From the NCBI RefSeq assembly GCF_905147045.1, contig NC_065918.1, positions 124,001 through 188,000 of the forward strand: a DNA stretch of 64,000 bases, written 5' to 3'. Shown piece by piece: positions 34,761-46,790 of this stretch. Source of the DNA: Nymphalis io (Eukaryota > Arthropoda > Insecta > Lepidoptera > Nymphalidae). The notes under the pieces were generated by a model. That model did not search any database and was not told where the DNA came from. It saw only the letters and a program-made list of their open reading frames with translations. The translations under genes and the position numbers were made by a program. The number at the start of each line of letters is the position of its first letter. Within the stretch, counting starts at the first letter, position 1.

Positions 34761-35052
34761 ACTGGTGGTAGGGCTTTGTGCAAGCTCGTCTGGGTAGGTA
34801 CCACCCACTCATCAGATATTCTACCGCAAAACAGCAATACTTGATATTGTTGTGTTCCGGTTTGAAGGGTGAGTGAGCCAGTGTAATTACAGGCACAAGG
34901 GACATAAAATCTTAGTTCCCAAGGTTGGTGGCGCATTGGCTATAAGCGATGGTTGACATTTCTTACAATGCCAATGTCTAAGGGCATTTGGTGACCACTT
35001 ACCATCAGGTGGCCCATATACTCGTCCACCTTCCTACTCTATAAAAAAAAAA
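34761..35052 (-). mobile_element. SINE, well preserved reverse copy
   Basis: Reverse complement of the 29.5 kb SINE with about five single-base differences over about 288 bp. An A-run at 35041-35055 (minus-strand T-run) marks the same end as in the other copy. The 78-codon minus frame is again a repeat artefact. Confidence 0.85.
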
Positions 35053-38051
35053 ATATATGCATACAAGAAATGAAAGACTATGTATTTAATTAAAAGCACA
35101 TTTCACCGAAAATAATGACGACGATAATGACCCGGTCGCTTATAGCTGACGGGATATAGTCGGTGACTGCATTTATCTCCGTTACTGTCATCTTCATATG
35201 TACTTACTTGCGTGTGGCTTATTTATGTGGTCAATCTTATTAGTAAAAGTGTTCGCACTTTAAGTTCATGTATGCATGCAACTGCGCTGACCTTAGAATT
35301 AGTCTGCCGCAAGTCAATTGATCGCACTTGGCATCAAGGCCAGAGCGCCGTCGCCTCTTAAAATAGTAGACTCCAATTTCCAGAGCAATGCTCTATTCGA
35401 GTTGTCCGCAAATTTTTATGTTCCATTTCTCATGACCTTGAATGTCCAAACCATCACTTATGTCTTCGTAAAACTGATCTCTAGGCCGATCTGACAAACA
35501 ACAACATGAGGATTCTACAGAACATAAGATAACAGCGTATATGATCTCAGTAAATGGCAACGGTCTTTATTTATTTATTTTTGAACTTGGCAGGAAGTCT
35601 GAACACTGTGTTCGTTGAAATTGAGCACAAAAGCTAAGCATTCACTATCCATGGCTGTTCATATTGAAGACTCCATCTAATCTTTAAGCCAAGCAACTTC
35701 GTATACTATAAGTTTCGCCCAACTTTAAAGTCGACTCTTTGGGATTGAAGATGTAGTATCTCATGAAAGTATAAAATCCTCATAAAGCAATAAAAGTCTT
35801 ATTGTCGATACATTAATATAATTATTCTCGTTTAGACGTAGTATGGTAACGAGATTCGAGGTATACAGCGAATATTCTTGCAGTTCCTTAACAAAACGGT
35901 TCTTAAACGCAAATCCAACAACCAGCCACCGCGACGCCGAACTGGCCGAAGAACTTTTAAAAAAAAATATAACTGCCATCATATTGCCACCTTTTCATCG
36001 TCATATATTTCGCAGAGAGCAGCCAATTTCACTTTCTAGCGAAGCAGTTTTACACGACATAGCAAATCTTTTGTTCAGTACAACCAATGTCATTACAGTC
36101 ATCTTTTTTCTGGACGTCCCACCACGTAGTTTGGTATCGGCGACAGCAAATTAAAGATGAGGGAGCAGCCACAGCTACTAAAGTTCTTGTAGTAAGGGAT
36201 GAGATTTTTCATTTCCTCTTTCATTTAACGGAAGCTCTCTAATTGTCACTCGGAATCCGTTAGGTGTCACAGCAGGTGCAGAGACTTTTATTTCCCCTTC
36301 CTTCACTCAGTAGAACGAACAACCGAGTCGAGATTACCGGAGTATGACCGCTGCATGCTCTGAAGCTACTTGTGAAACTGGTGAGAAATTGTGGACCGAT
36401 AGACGCCTTCGAGAACAAATTTGAACAAACAAACCAACAAATTCGTAAATCTATTATTTTTAATTTATGGTAATGAGCGCTTAACATAACATTAGTTACA
36501 GCGACAATTTATTGGAAATAATGAGGAAATAATAGAAGCGATTTAGCCGGGACGTGCTGTTTGTATTGATACAGGATGTGTTGGTAGTTGCTACCCTCGC
36601 GGGCATGCGCCGGAAGCGATATCCTACTTTTGTCTTCTCTTAATTATTTAATCTGCAAATATCTGTGTACATACATTTATAATCTGCTATGTAGAGAATT
36701 TCAAGAATTGTCGCTGCATTTTGGATCGTTAGCATGTATTATTTGTTGGTTTGTAAATATCAGAACAAGAGCAACAATGTAAACAAGTACAAGATGTATG
36801 TTAATCGCCGATACCGGCTTTGGGACAGCTTTAACATAGTTAAGCAAAGCGAAGTGTATTTACATTAGTTGAGTAGAGACTTGTTTTAAACCGAGACATG
36901 TTACATTACTCAAAGCGCCGCCGATCGGCAGCCAGCTACTACAATTCAATTAGCGAAAGTTTGTAGAACGATCACACTTGCACACGATATGATGTTATTC
37001 GAGGTACGGCTGTAGGCTAATATTCAGATGAGTCGCAGTCACGTGATTTAATAATTCGCAAAAAAACATTTTTTTTAAACACTTCAGATTGACGGACACT
37101 CTTTTATACAAGAAGGTTTTGTATATCCCGGATTTGTGAATTGCACTTTTTCATGATCATCAATCAAAATTATCACGCATACTTACCTATGTACAATAGG
37201 TACCGACCTAGTGTATAAAATATCATTCACAAACCATTTTTGCATCATCTGTTCAGCCCTTTTTTATTTATTCATTTATATAAACTTATCCAAATAGTAC
37301 ATGCAAGTAAAATGGCGTATTTAACATATTCAGTAGTCGCGCTGTGCTCACATGGTAGTATTATATATTCAACGCTCTGTTCAGCCGATTTTAGCAGTTT
37401 GTCGAACAATATTTTCATGATTAGTTAGTTTTGGCTTAAAATGTCACGATTAATCGGAACGATTTGTACACAGACATACAACGAGACCCTTCACTGTATA
37501 CATTAGAAATCCACAAAACGATTTACCATTAGTCAAAGCTGTAAAACAAATGTAAGAAGTACCCGGGGCCTCGAGTCTAAATCAAATGCAGCTATTAGTT
37601 AAAATGCACAAGCCGGGTCTCGGCTACGCATAGGTGTTGTATTTGTGCAATGTTAAGGAAATCGAAGCCAAGCCCAGAAACATTAAGAGATCAAGCAATG
37701 TAATCGCTAGAGTTAGAATCCCTGAATTACTAATTTGTTAGTACGCTAATTTTGTCTATTTTGTCTATTTTTTAAAAAGTGTCTTTAACTGACTTCAGCA
37801 GATTTATTAATATAAAACCCACCAAATATCGTTATTAATACAAACTAAAACTGTTGTATATGTAGTGTATAGGACACATGTCTACTATATAAAGGCGCTA
37901 TTAAATCGTCCCGTCGATACATTTGTAAATGTAAAGTATACGTTGTTTTCCACATATATCCGACAACGTTACCCATGAATCTGAAATAGTCTGTATTGTT
38001 TTTTAAATGATTCAGGAGCTCCTGAAGAATAATGCTCTATATCTCACTGCA
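35053..38051. other. Gene-poor stretch
   Basis: Nothing could be assigned. A 103-codon plus frame at 35843-36154 (AELAEELLKKNITAIILPPF) has no known motif and no clear splice-site context. Confidence 0.35.
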
Positions 38052-38262
38052 GCACATATTGTTATGCTCTCTATGAGTACACTCATTTTTTCCCTAATTC
38101 AGTTTTCTCCTCGAGTTGCATTCATATCATTTTTTCTCTCTCTCTCTTGTTATAACAAGATATAATTTGCATGATATATCATGCAAATAAGACAAAGAAA
38201 ACATAACATAATAAGACAAAGAGAGCATAACAATATGTGCAACACAAAATATATTTTGTGTT
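38052..38262. repeat. Foldback cluster: 21-bp inverted repeats and three perfect palindromes
   Basis: Exact 21-bp inverted arms lie at 38052-38072 and 38220-38240 (left arm begins GCACATATTGTTATGCTCTC). Between them are perfect palindromes at 38145-38160 (16 bp) and 38165-38188 (24 bp, centred on ATGATATATCAT). Another follows at 38241-38262 (22 bp). The layout resembles a MITE or foldback element, but no target-site duplication was identified. Confidence 0.7.
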
Positions 38263-39640
38263 CAGCTAGAGTTCATTGAAAACCTTTTGACATTGTCTAA
38301 TTTTACATAATTTGTGCAAATAAATATGAATAAATACATTTTATTCCGGTAAATATTATATTTATAAACTGAAGCTGTCTAGCTACTACATGTGACGACA
38401 AATATGAGAACTTTGGAGAAATTGTAAATTGTAAGCGTGTTTCTGCCGGTTGGAGCTGACGTAAACGTCGTACTGGTTTTGGGCATGAGGTAAATCAATT
38501 TAAAATGCTCCTGAACTGAAACTTCGATATTGAACAACATTGCTTATACGTCATCATTTAACTACCTACGTACCCTAACCCGTGGAAGAAATATTTGGTT
38601 AGAACTATAACGTACTTTGTTTGGGACGGTCTGCGCTCAATCGTCAAATTACAAAATGCTCTACTGGTGCAGTAGGATCTGCTCAGAGTATGTAATTTAT
38701 ACTCTTATAGAGGCAGCTCTATATTGGAACTATCTATCTATTTGCAAAGGGTTTTCTGTTTTGCAAATCTTTTAAATTATATTACTCTTCCCTCTCTCTC
38801 ATAATCTAGGAAATTGTATAATTTTCTGAAATTTTATAAGCTCTCAAAATGAGATTAAATATTGCCACGATGTTTTAATTTACTCTAAAATGGAAACGAA
38901 AAAGTAAGTAAATATCTGTTCATAGGCAAAAGCGTCGTAAAAATGTGTAAGCCATCCCCAAACATTATCGATACCTCGCCAGCCTCGGAGTCTATACTTG
39001 TGTCTTTAATTAGTCAGCCTGTTCGATCTAAGTTAGACATTCACATAGGCCGTCGCACGAGGATTTTAATTTTATCGGGCACTCAAACTTTATTTAACGT
39101 TTCACCAGCCTTGTTAGTGATATTTATTCACGGAGTAGTAAATTTACAGTAAAATAATATTTAACATGCAAACATAAAGTTATCACGCGCGGCGTAGCAG
39201 TATCGCCTACGGGCAAATGACACGACGTCGTCCCGCGATCATAGGAAACTGTGCACTTATTCTAATCTGAATTATTACAAACGTCGTGAGCGCGCCATCC
39301 CCGTGTGAGGGTGACCGTGTTGCGTTCGTCTATGTAGATATGTGTAGTTGTGTGCGCCGTGTATCCACAAGGTGTCGGTCGCTAACAAGTCTTGCGAGCG
39401 AGCATACAGTCTGTACAAACGCGCCGAATATTGACAACTGATTGATGATTATATTAACTTGTCAATATTTATTGAGCTGTAACATTGGATTATGAATTAC
39501 ACGTTTCTCATCTGTATTTATTATAATTGTGTCTGTAAACTTCGTAATATTAGCATAACTAGCTGTTTTGTTGAAGTTGGTTCTAAATCTCTGTCTGTGA
39601 TTTCAAATTAACTATCTATTTTAAAGTTAATTAATATGGC
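38263..39640. other. Unassigned, with a GC-richer CpG-containing patch
   Basis: The segment 39180-39430 is unusually rich in CG dinucleotides (CACGCGCGGCG, GACGTCGTCCCGCG, GAGCGCGCC) for this neighbourhood and could be a promoter. No coding exon was found next to it. It is a candidate for the missing ManII promoter only by position and composition. Confidence 0.3.
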
Positions 39641-40096
39641 TATTTGCAAGTTGCCGAAACGAAAACGAAAGATTTCTCGAAATTCGACCCCTAACTGGTT
39701 AAAATAAGGGATGAAAGATTGTATGGAAACCAGTCATTTTTTAAGTAAGAATGCATAAAATTTTATATACAAGCTTCTGCTTATAAATAAACTAATATGT
39801 ATTTTAGTGTTTTTGAAAATTTACTCCCTAAGAAGGTAAAATAGGGGTTCAAATTTTGTATGGGGATTCCATCATTTTTGTTGTAAGAAGAATAATATAT
39901 TATATTAAAGCTTCTGAGAATAATATAAAAAGCATACGTATTTCGTCGTTTTTAGAAATTCAATCCAAAACGCACCCGCCGTTTGGAGTTGAATTTTTAA
40001 AAATAGGGTTGTAACATTAGTACAAAAATGAAACAAAGTTTTGTTTTGAAGTGTTAGAACGCTCGTATGTACATAATATTTGCTTAAAAACTTCAT
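39640..40096. repeat. Degraded interspersed repeat with internal similarity
   Basis: Phrases such as 'AATTCGACCCCTAACTGG..AAAATAAGGG', 'TTTACTCCCTAAGAAGG..AAAATAGGGG' and 'TTCAATCCAAAACGCACCCG' appear as successive related units. The same pattern, including 'TTTGGGGTTGAAT..CTAAAAACGA', returns at 49.05-49.38 kb. Confidence 0.5.
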
Positions 40097-40371
40097 TCAC
40101 ATACTTCTGAGTGCAAATAACGAAATGCAAAATACACAATGTCTTAATATCAACATCTAGTTAGGAGCAAGTAATACTTTCTTTATACCAACTTCACTTA
40201 GTGAACTTATTACATTAATTCCATATGCACCACTTAATTGATAGTCTCGAAGCTTTACCTCAACATGACCCTCAATTCCTACAGATTTATTTTAGGATGT
40301 GCTCGAGGAGAGGTAGTTTTCATTCCAAGATTACCATCAATGAGAATATATAATTCGAATTTGAAGTAATT

Positions 40372-41352
40372 AGTTTATTTATTTATTTGGATCTCCAACA
40401 GTTGTACATAACACACATTTAAAACACTTTCTGTATTAACTTAAAACTGACTATGCACAACCGATTACAGGAGAACACACCATACGCGATATTGGAGCAT
40501 TATGTCCAAGTTTCGTTCGAGTGCGGTCAATTTTAAAGAACGGACATGGGTTGCGAGGTCTTCTAGGAACATTAATATTAAATCTACTCAGCAGTCTATC
40601 GTCATCGATTTTTTCATTAAATACTTTATAAAGATACAACTTCATGCCTAGTAGAGATCTTCGAATCTCCAGTGGCTTCATTTAAAAAAAATCTAGTTTG
40701 CCTTTGTAGGACTCTAGCTGATTTGAAGCTTTAAAACGAAATACCAAATGTTTAACGAGTCTCTTTTGAACACGTTCTATTCTCTCAATATGGTTCTTGT
40801 AAGCGGGGGACCATACTTGACAACAATATTCAAGTTTACTTCGTATCGAGCTATTCTACAATTGTAGGATTGTTGATGACTTTTTGAAATTCGTAGACTG
40901 TCTTAAGATAAAGCCAAGTAGTTTAAAAGAACCTGTTACAATTGAATTGATGTGCATATCAAATCTTAGCTGATTGTCAGATATTACAACCAGGTCTCGA
41001 ATACAATCAGTTTCTTTTAAATGTTTGCCCGAAATATTATATGAACTTAACAATGGATTCTTTTTCTGGTAAATTTTGTAAAATTACATTTGCTTGGATT
41101 GAGCACCATGTGATTAATTCTACACCATTGGACTAGTCTATCTAGATTATCTTGAAGAACAGCTATATCAGATTCTTTTTTTATAACTTTTGCTATTTTT
41201 AAATTGTCTGCAAACAGATAAACCCGACAATTTTTCATGATATTTGTAATATCATTTATGAATATAATGAAAAACAAGGGCCCTCTTAAAGTGTGCTTCC
41301 CCATGACAATCAAAAGTCCTATTGCCATGAACATGTTAAACATGGCCGGCAC
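40372..41352 (-). mobile_element. CR1/Jockey-like LINE fragment with mutated reverse transcriptase
   Basis: Minus strand. The frame 41352-41047 contains RGPLFFIIFINDITN and LFADNLKI, where intact elements have Y/FADD, then LNPSKCNFTKFTRK. A frameshift leads into 41053-40856 (LGFILRQSTNFK), and 40681-40451 gives a C-terminal LYLYKVFNEKID...FNINVPRRPRNP. The 3' end is an AAAT-type tail near 40375-40390. The active-site Asp to Asn change and the frame breaks make it non-functional. Confidence 0.82.
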
Positions 41353-42716
41353 TGATATTAGTGAGAACTGTTATCACATGGATAGTTTTTATGTTGCATG
41401 CTGCAGAGTGAGTTCTGCAAGTATTAGTATTTTAGCCCCAAAAGGAAATACCACAAACGTCGTTTATTATGTTAATAATATGCACCTATATATAAATTGT
41501 AATATCAAAATCGCTGACATTGATTTTAAAATTTATATAAGTTTCGGAGTCGGAGGACCTCCTATTTTGCTTATATAAAAACCCTAGATTTAGATAAAAT
41601 TGTGTATGAATATGTGTAATTATTATTCATGTTATAAATTTGTCTTCAAGCCATTTAAGTCACTATAAAATTATATTAAGTGAAACTACAGGGATTCACA
41701 GTAAGCACACTGATGATTATTAAAAGAATAATCATCAATCTAAAAATAAAAATACCCTTTTTTACAACATATTATGTAACATTAAAAAAAAATCCAAAAA
41801 ATATAGACAAATTAAAAAGAATTATATGTTTTATTGAAATAAAAAATAAGGCGATTAAAAACAAACGTTATTCACTGTTTTCTTATGAAAAATGCACGTC
41901 CTTACTTTTCTTATTTTATCGGGGCAAAATACTTATTAAATTTATAAATGAAAAATTACGAATTAATTGAATTTTTTGAAACATTAACCACCAATCGAGT
42001 GTAATAAAATTGCGATTTTTCTCTTTTCTCACCTTATTTAGGCCAGTGACTAATAAATATAGCTCGAAATGTAGTTGCCACTTTTTCTTTGTTAAATTGT
42101 TATTTATTTCGTTGTTTATAAACAAATTCGGTAGGTAAAACGTTTGAATTTTTATCCGCCGTTTTAAAACTTTTGACATTAGCCCGCGATACACGATTTT
42201 GCGACAACATTAAATTTAAAGTTTTATGATGTTAAATACCACGTTAATATTTACAGCACTCACTTTTAAAACCATGTATTATTGTTATAATTGGTAAAAG
42301 ACTAAAAATAAAAGGCTTTGTTTATACACCTATGTATGTATGTACTATTCACGTATTAATTGTCACTGAGTTAACTGTCCTTACTCACACTTCGCCTTGA
42401 GACTGTTATGAAAGATATAAGATGAAATCATAAAGATTCACACAATATTAGTTTTTATACAAAACTACACAAAAACCACTGAAAACACGATATTGTTAAC
42501 AAAACTTTTTGATTTTAACAACTGCCTCAAACAGTGCGCGTGCGGTTCCTGCAGATAATAATTTATTAATTTTGAGAGTGAAGGGAAACTTTTAATAAAT
42601 TTTTAGAGAAATAGCAAAATAAATATAGTATACAACGCACAAATATCTATTAGACACATTATGGGATATATCATAAGGAAAAGCGTACATTACTTTTCAA
42701 TTTGACCAAAGGCTAT
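41353..42716. other. Unassigned AT-rich sequence
   Basis: Three lysine- and asparagine-rich open frames of 90-113 codons are present, but they are compositional and lack motifs. Nothing else was seen. Confidence 0.4.
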
Positions 42717-43790
42717 AACCATTACCAAAAGGATGAATGTGTATATGTATGCGTACACACAATACTCAAATGAATGGCAGTGCGTGTATTGTTTTATTTT
42801 ATTAATTAAAGGTATTCATTATGCAATCAATCAATCAACAGCCAATCGTTGTCCACTGCTGAACATAGGCCTCTCCCAAGGTGCGCCAAAGCTCCCTGTC
42901 CTCCGCCTTCCGCATCCAGTTGGTGCCCGCCACCTTCTTAAGGTCGTCGGTCCACCTGGCTGGAGGGCGCCCTACGCTGCGCTTGCCGATTCGCGGTCTC
43001 CACTCTAGGACTCGTCTGCTCCAACGGCCATCGGTCCTACGACATACGTGACCAGCCCACTGCCACTTCAGCCTGCTAATTTTGCAAGCTATGTCGGTGA
43101 CTCCGGTTCTTTTCCGGATAATCTCATTTCTGATCTTATCCTTCAAAGATACTCCGAGCATAGCTCGCTCCATAGCACGCTGAGCGACTTTGAATTTGTG
43201 GACTAGTCTCGCAGTTAGTGTCCACGTTTCGGCACCGTATGTCATGGCAGGTAAGACGCATTGGTTGAAGACTTTCGTCTTCAAACATTGCGGTATAGAC
43301 GACTTGAGGACTTGACGAAGGTTGCCAAATGCTGCCCATCCGAAGCGAATTCTTCGATCGGCTTCCTTCTCGAAGTTGTTCCTACCGACTTGTATTATCT
43401 GTCCTAGGTAGGTATATTTACTAACAACTTCGAGAGGTTTCCCCTCGACGTATATCGGTCCCGGCACGACATGCCTATTGAACATGACCTTGGTCTTGTC
43501 CAAGTTCATTCCGAGACCGACACACCGGGAAGACTCGCCTAGGCTACGCAGCATTACGGTGAGTTGTTCCAGCGACTCTGCTATGATGACGATATCGTCG
43601 GCAAATCGAAGGTGTGAGATGTACTCGCCGTTTACATTGACTCCATACATAGTACAATCCAGCGTTTTGAAAACGCATTATGCATATTAAACAAAAATAA
43701 AAAAAATATTCTGCACTTCTCCTCCATCTAAACTATAACTGTGCAAAATTTCATGCTTCTCCGTCCACGCAATTAGGAATATGAGCATAT
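42717..43790 (+). repeat. Interspersed repeat interrupted by a LINE
   Basis: The left part, 42717-42825, and the right part, 43676 to about 43790, align in order with the uninterrupted copy at 33045-33260. The right part continues TGCATATTAAACAAAAAT and TTTCATGCTTCTCCGTCCAC. Confidence 0.65.
42826..43675 (-). mobile_element. RTE-like LINE, longest copy, 5'-truncated
   Basis: An open frame of 271 codons (43650-42835, minus) covers the second half of the reverse transcriptase, including the catalytic box LRFADDIVII. After it come GMNLDKTKVMFN, KYTYLGQII and the C-terminal part shared with the 25.0 kb copy, ending VQQWTTIGC. The (TTGA)n tail lies at 42826-42838. A 9-bp target-site duplication, CATTATGCA, lies at 42817-42825 and 43676-43684. 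The frame is uninterrupted, so the copy is young, but it lacks the endonuclease and the first half of the polymerase. Confidence 0.93.
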
Positions 43791-44589
43791 TTTTTTTATG
43801 ATCGCAAAAAATCATATTTAAAATACTGGCGACAGAATCTTTACGCCATCTGCAGAAATGATTTTTTTACAATTTTTTAAAGTTACGAGTTCTTAAATTC
43901 TTTCCTGGATATACATATACACAATTTCCCCTGTATTTTCGCGTTATTCTTGATTTTATTTATATTTCGGTTAGTATATATAAAAAAAAAAAACTTTCAT
44001 ACATTTATTACACAGTACCATAGCATATACCGCGAGTGAGCAAGGACAGACTAATTCAACAAATAGGACTCGGATAAAATACCTTTTCTATATATATATT
44101 AGTAAACAACAACTACTAATAAACCAACATAAACAAGTAGATATTTTCGTGATGAGCATTTTAATGTAGTACCTTAGTAGTAGTCCTAAGTACCTTAGTA
44201 GTAAAATTTGTCGTATTTATAAGTTTTTAGTTTAAGGATCAAATAATTATTTTTTTAAAGCTAGTTATAGGTATTCGTTTAATATAAACATAATTCACAA
44301 TGTTCGTAATACGGCCTTGATACGTTGAATACCGATAGTGTTGTGCCTTTGATTGGGCTTCCCAGGAAATAATGCAACTGGATCACCAATTTTGCCAGAT
44401 CGGACCATCAATACGATGAATGAATGAATGAATCACTCAACCCCAATACGATACAAGTTTGCGCTATGACTTCTAAAATGTCACCTTTTATCATATACCC
44501 TCATTTTGAGAATACCACCTCGCTGCCAAATCCAGTATCGAGACGTTAGGGTCCGTGGTCTATTGGAAGGTGAAGCCAAATTAGCCTCT

Positions 44590-45032
44590 AGAAGCGTTGT
44601 TTGCTCAACAAGGTAAGACAGTACTTCACGTCAGCTCATCGCCTCAAATTCTACAAGGCGAAAATTCAGCCCCACATGGAGTACTGCTCTCATTTCTGGG
44701 CGGGAGAGATGGCACTTTTCACCTCCTATCGCATCTTTTATGCTCTGAGGAAATTTTTAGATTAATCCCAGGCGCTAAATTTCACCACCGGACATCGCTT
44801 CTAAATTCTAAATTCCATCCATACCATCTCGATGTCTGGAAATCCACTACGATATTTCTCGGCGACTTTTTCGAACCATTCTGACATAGAAACCTTCAAA
44901 AAATAAGCCTACTCATTCCTTAAAGGCTGGTAACGCACCTGCAAGTACTTCGGTATTGCAGGTGTCTTTGGACAGTGGTAATCACTTTCCATCAGGTGAG
45001 GCTGGTTTGCCCCCTGTTACATAAAAAAGGTT
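44590..45032 (+). mobile_element. Jockey/R1-like LINE 3' end, frameshifted
   Basis: Across several frames the plus strand reads FTSAHRLKFYKAKIQPHMEY, then CSHFWAG, EEIFRLIPGAKFHHRT, KFHPYHLDVWKSTT and KKAYSFLKG-like KISLLIP..KGWQRT. These match the conserved C-terminal 'YKAQVRPHMEYCSHLWAG ... FHHRTARHKLKYHPHHLDVWRSTT' of a very common arthropod LINE ORF2, from memory. The 3' end (CCATCAGGTGAGGCTGGTTT, then an A-run) is also typical. At least two frameshifts make it dead. Confidence 0.78.
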
Positions 45033-45997
45033 TCTTCCAGTAACTGTTTATTTCATTACAAGTAGGCTCCTCACATTGCTATGTGACTAATGCCATAGTA
45101 TGTTTGCATCCTTCAAATTCGAGATTGTTAATTTTATTTTCACGCTCCTCACAAGCAAATTTACGATAATAAGCCGTGGCTTTTTATCGTAACTATCGCA
45201 CCCCGAATTGTGTATGTAAAATATAGGAAATGTATATCATATTCTATATCGATATTATCTTCTATCGAAAGCGGAAAGCACTTGTATCTCTACATGAAGA
45301 GTACGTACGGACTTAATGCCGATCACAGTTATGATCAATCTGCATTAACAAGATATTAAAATAAACAATAATAAAAAGCTCACTAATATATTTCGCATGA
45401 TTTGTCGATTTGTTGATTGTGAATCCGCAATCATAAGATCGACTTTCGGTAGATTATTTGTTAGTCCACGTGAAAATACTGCTCTTATTTTAGCATAATA
45501 TAATATATTAATAATCGTTCTAATATTATTATAAGTGAAAGAACTTATTGGGGCGTCAAATCACAAAGAGGGTTAAAATAAATACGAAATTATCAACGCG
45601 CGTATCGCAAAAGAGTCGCCCGCAATAACGATTGGGCGAAATGACGTCACAGTCAAAACTCGGACGGGGCAAGAATTATACGAGAGCGCCCAAATTGATG
45701 CTTATAAAAAAAAAGTTTACATGATATAATCATAATTTTTTCACATATGTATAATCATTTAAAGATTATTTTAGTACAAAAATAACATTTTAATTTACAT
45801 CTTCCTAATTGTCGTTAAAAGGAGTACACAGTTTTTGCTTCACGTATGTATTTTATAGATATTCTACCCCAATTTAACCCAACTGTAATTTTACTACTAT
45901 TATAAATACGATCAAATATAATTTTAAAACCAATGAAAAGTATTTATATTTTTATAAACTTTATCTTTGATGCAATATTTTGTTGTTCTGTAATCAT
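45033..45997. other. Unassigned, with a small CpG-rich patch
   Basis: No exon was found. At about 45590-45690 a CG-rich patch includes a perfect CRE, TGACGTCA. Its function is unknown. Confidence 0.35.
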
Positions 45998-46391
45998 ACA
46001 CACACGTACATACACACACGTACATACACACACGTACATACACACACATACATACACACACGTACATACACACACGTACATACACACACGTACATACACA
46101 CACCTACATACACACACGTACATACACACACGTACATACACACACGTACATACACACACGTACATACACACACGTACATACACACACGTACATACACACA
46201 CGTACATACACACACGTACATACACACACGTACATACACACACGTACATACACACACGTACATACACACACGTACATACACACACGTACATACACACACG
46301 TACATACACACACGTACATACACACACATACATACACACACGTACATACACATACGTACATACACACACATACATACACACACGTACATAC
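45998..46391. repeat. 14-bp minisatellite (CGTACATACACACA)n
   Basis: About 28 tandem copies of a 14-bp unit with rare variants (for example CATACATACACACA and CCTACATACACACA). Because 14 is not a multiple of three and the unit has no stop in most registers, it creates long open frames on both strands (up to 180 codons, Tyr-Thr-His or Val-Cys-Tyr rich). These are not genes. Confidence 0.95.
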
Positions 46392-46609
46392 ATATATTTT
46401 TACGTAAAACTTATTAAAAATCTAAGGTTATATAACGTCAGACCTTCATTACTTTTATTTACTGTTTTGTTGTAATAATGTTCTTCTAATTGAAATTACA
46501 GATTTTAACATGATATCATCTGTTTAATAAATACACGAGAATCAACGAATACTTACTCCACGCAGCCTAAGTTTTAAATCAATTACTTGGTATATATCAA
46601 GAGTTTGTA

Positions 46610-46790
46610 TATGTCCGTCCGACTGCTGGGCATAGCCGCCCTCATCAGATAAGGGGAAGGTTTATAACTCTTTCGACAACTGTGCTCACTTCTCAGTTTA
46701 TCACATGCAGTTTTCCTCACGATGATTTGTTCGTCACTAAAACTCAAAAGCCTCACGTCAATGTTCTGCGTTGATTGTTTTGGATCATGT
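46610..46790. repeat. SINE-like fragment
   Basis: GTCCGACTGCTGGGCATAGC, the AAGGGGAAGG segment and TGCAGTTTTCCTCACGATG resemble the layout of the SINE at 48.19-48.50 kb and similar lepidopteran SINEs. Confidence 0.5.

Noticed and set aside
35843..36154. 103-codon plus-strand frame possibly coding
   Set aside because: No recognised motif, no splice-site support and no match elsewhere in the window. Chance cannot be excluded.
39180..39430. ManII first exon in the CpG-rich patch
   Set aside because: The minus-strand ATG there meets stop codons after seven codons and no anchor segment is encoded. It is kept only as a possible promoter.
45933..46475. 180-codon repeat protein
   Set aside because: It is produced by the 14-bp minisatellite, which is open in several frames on both strands.
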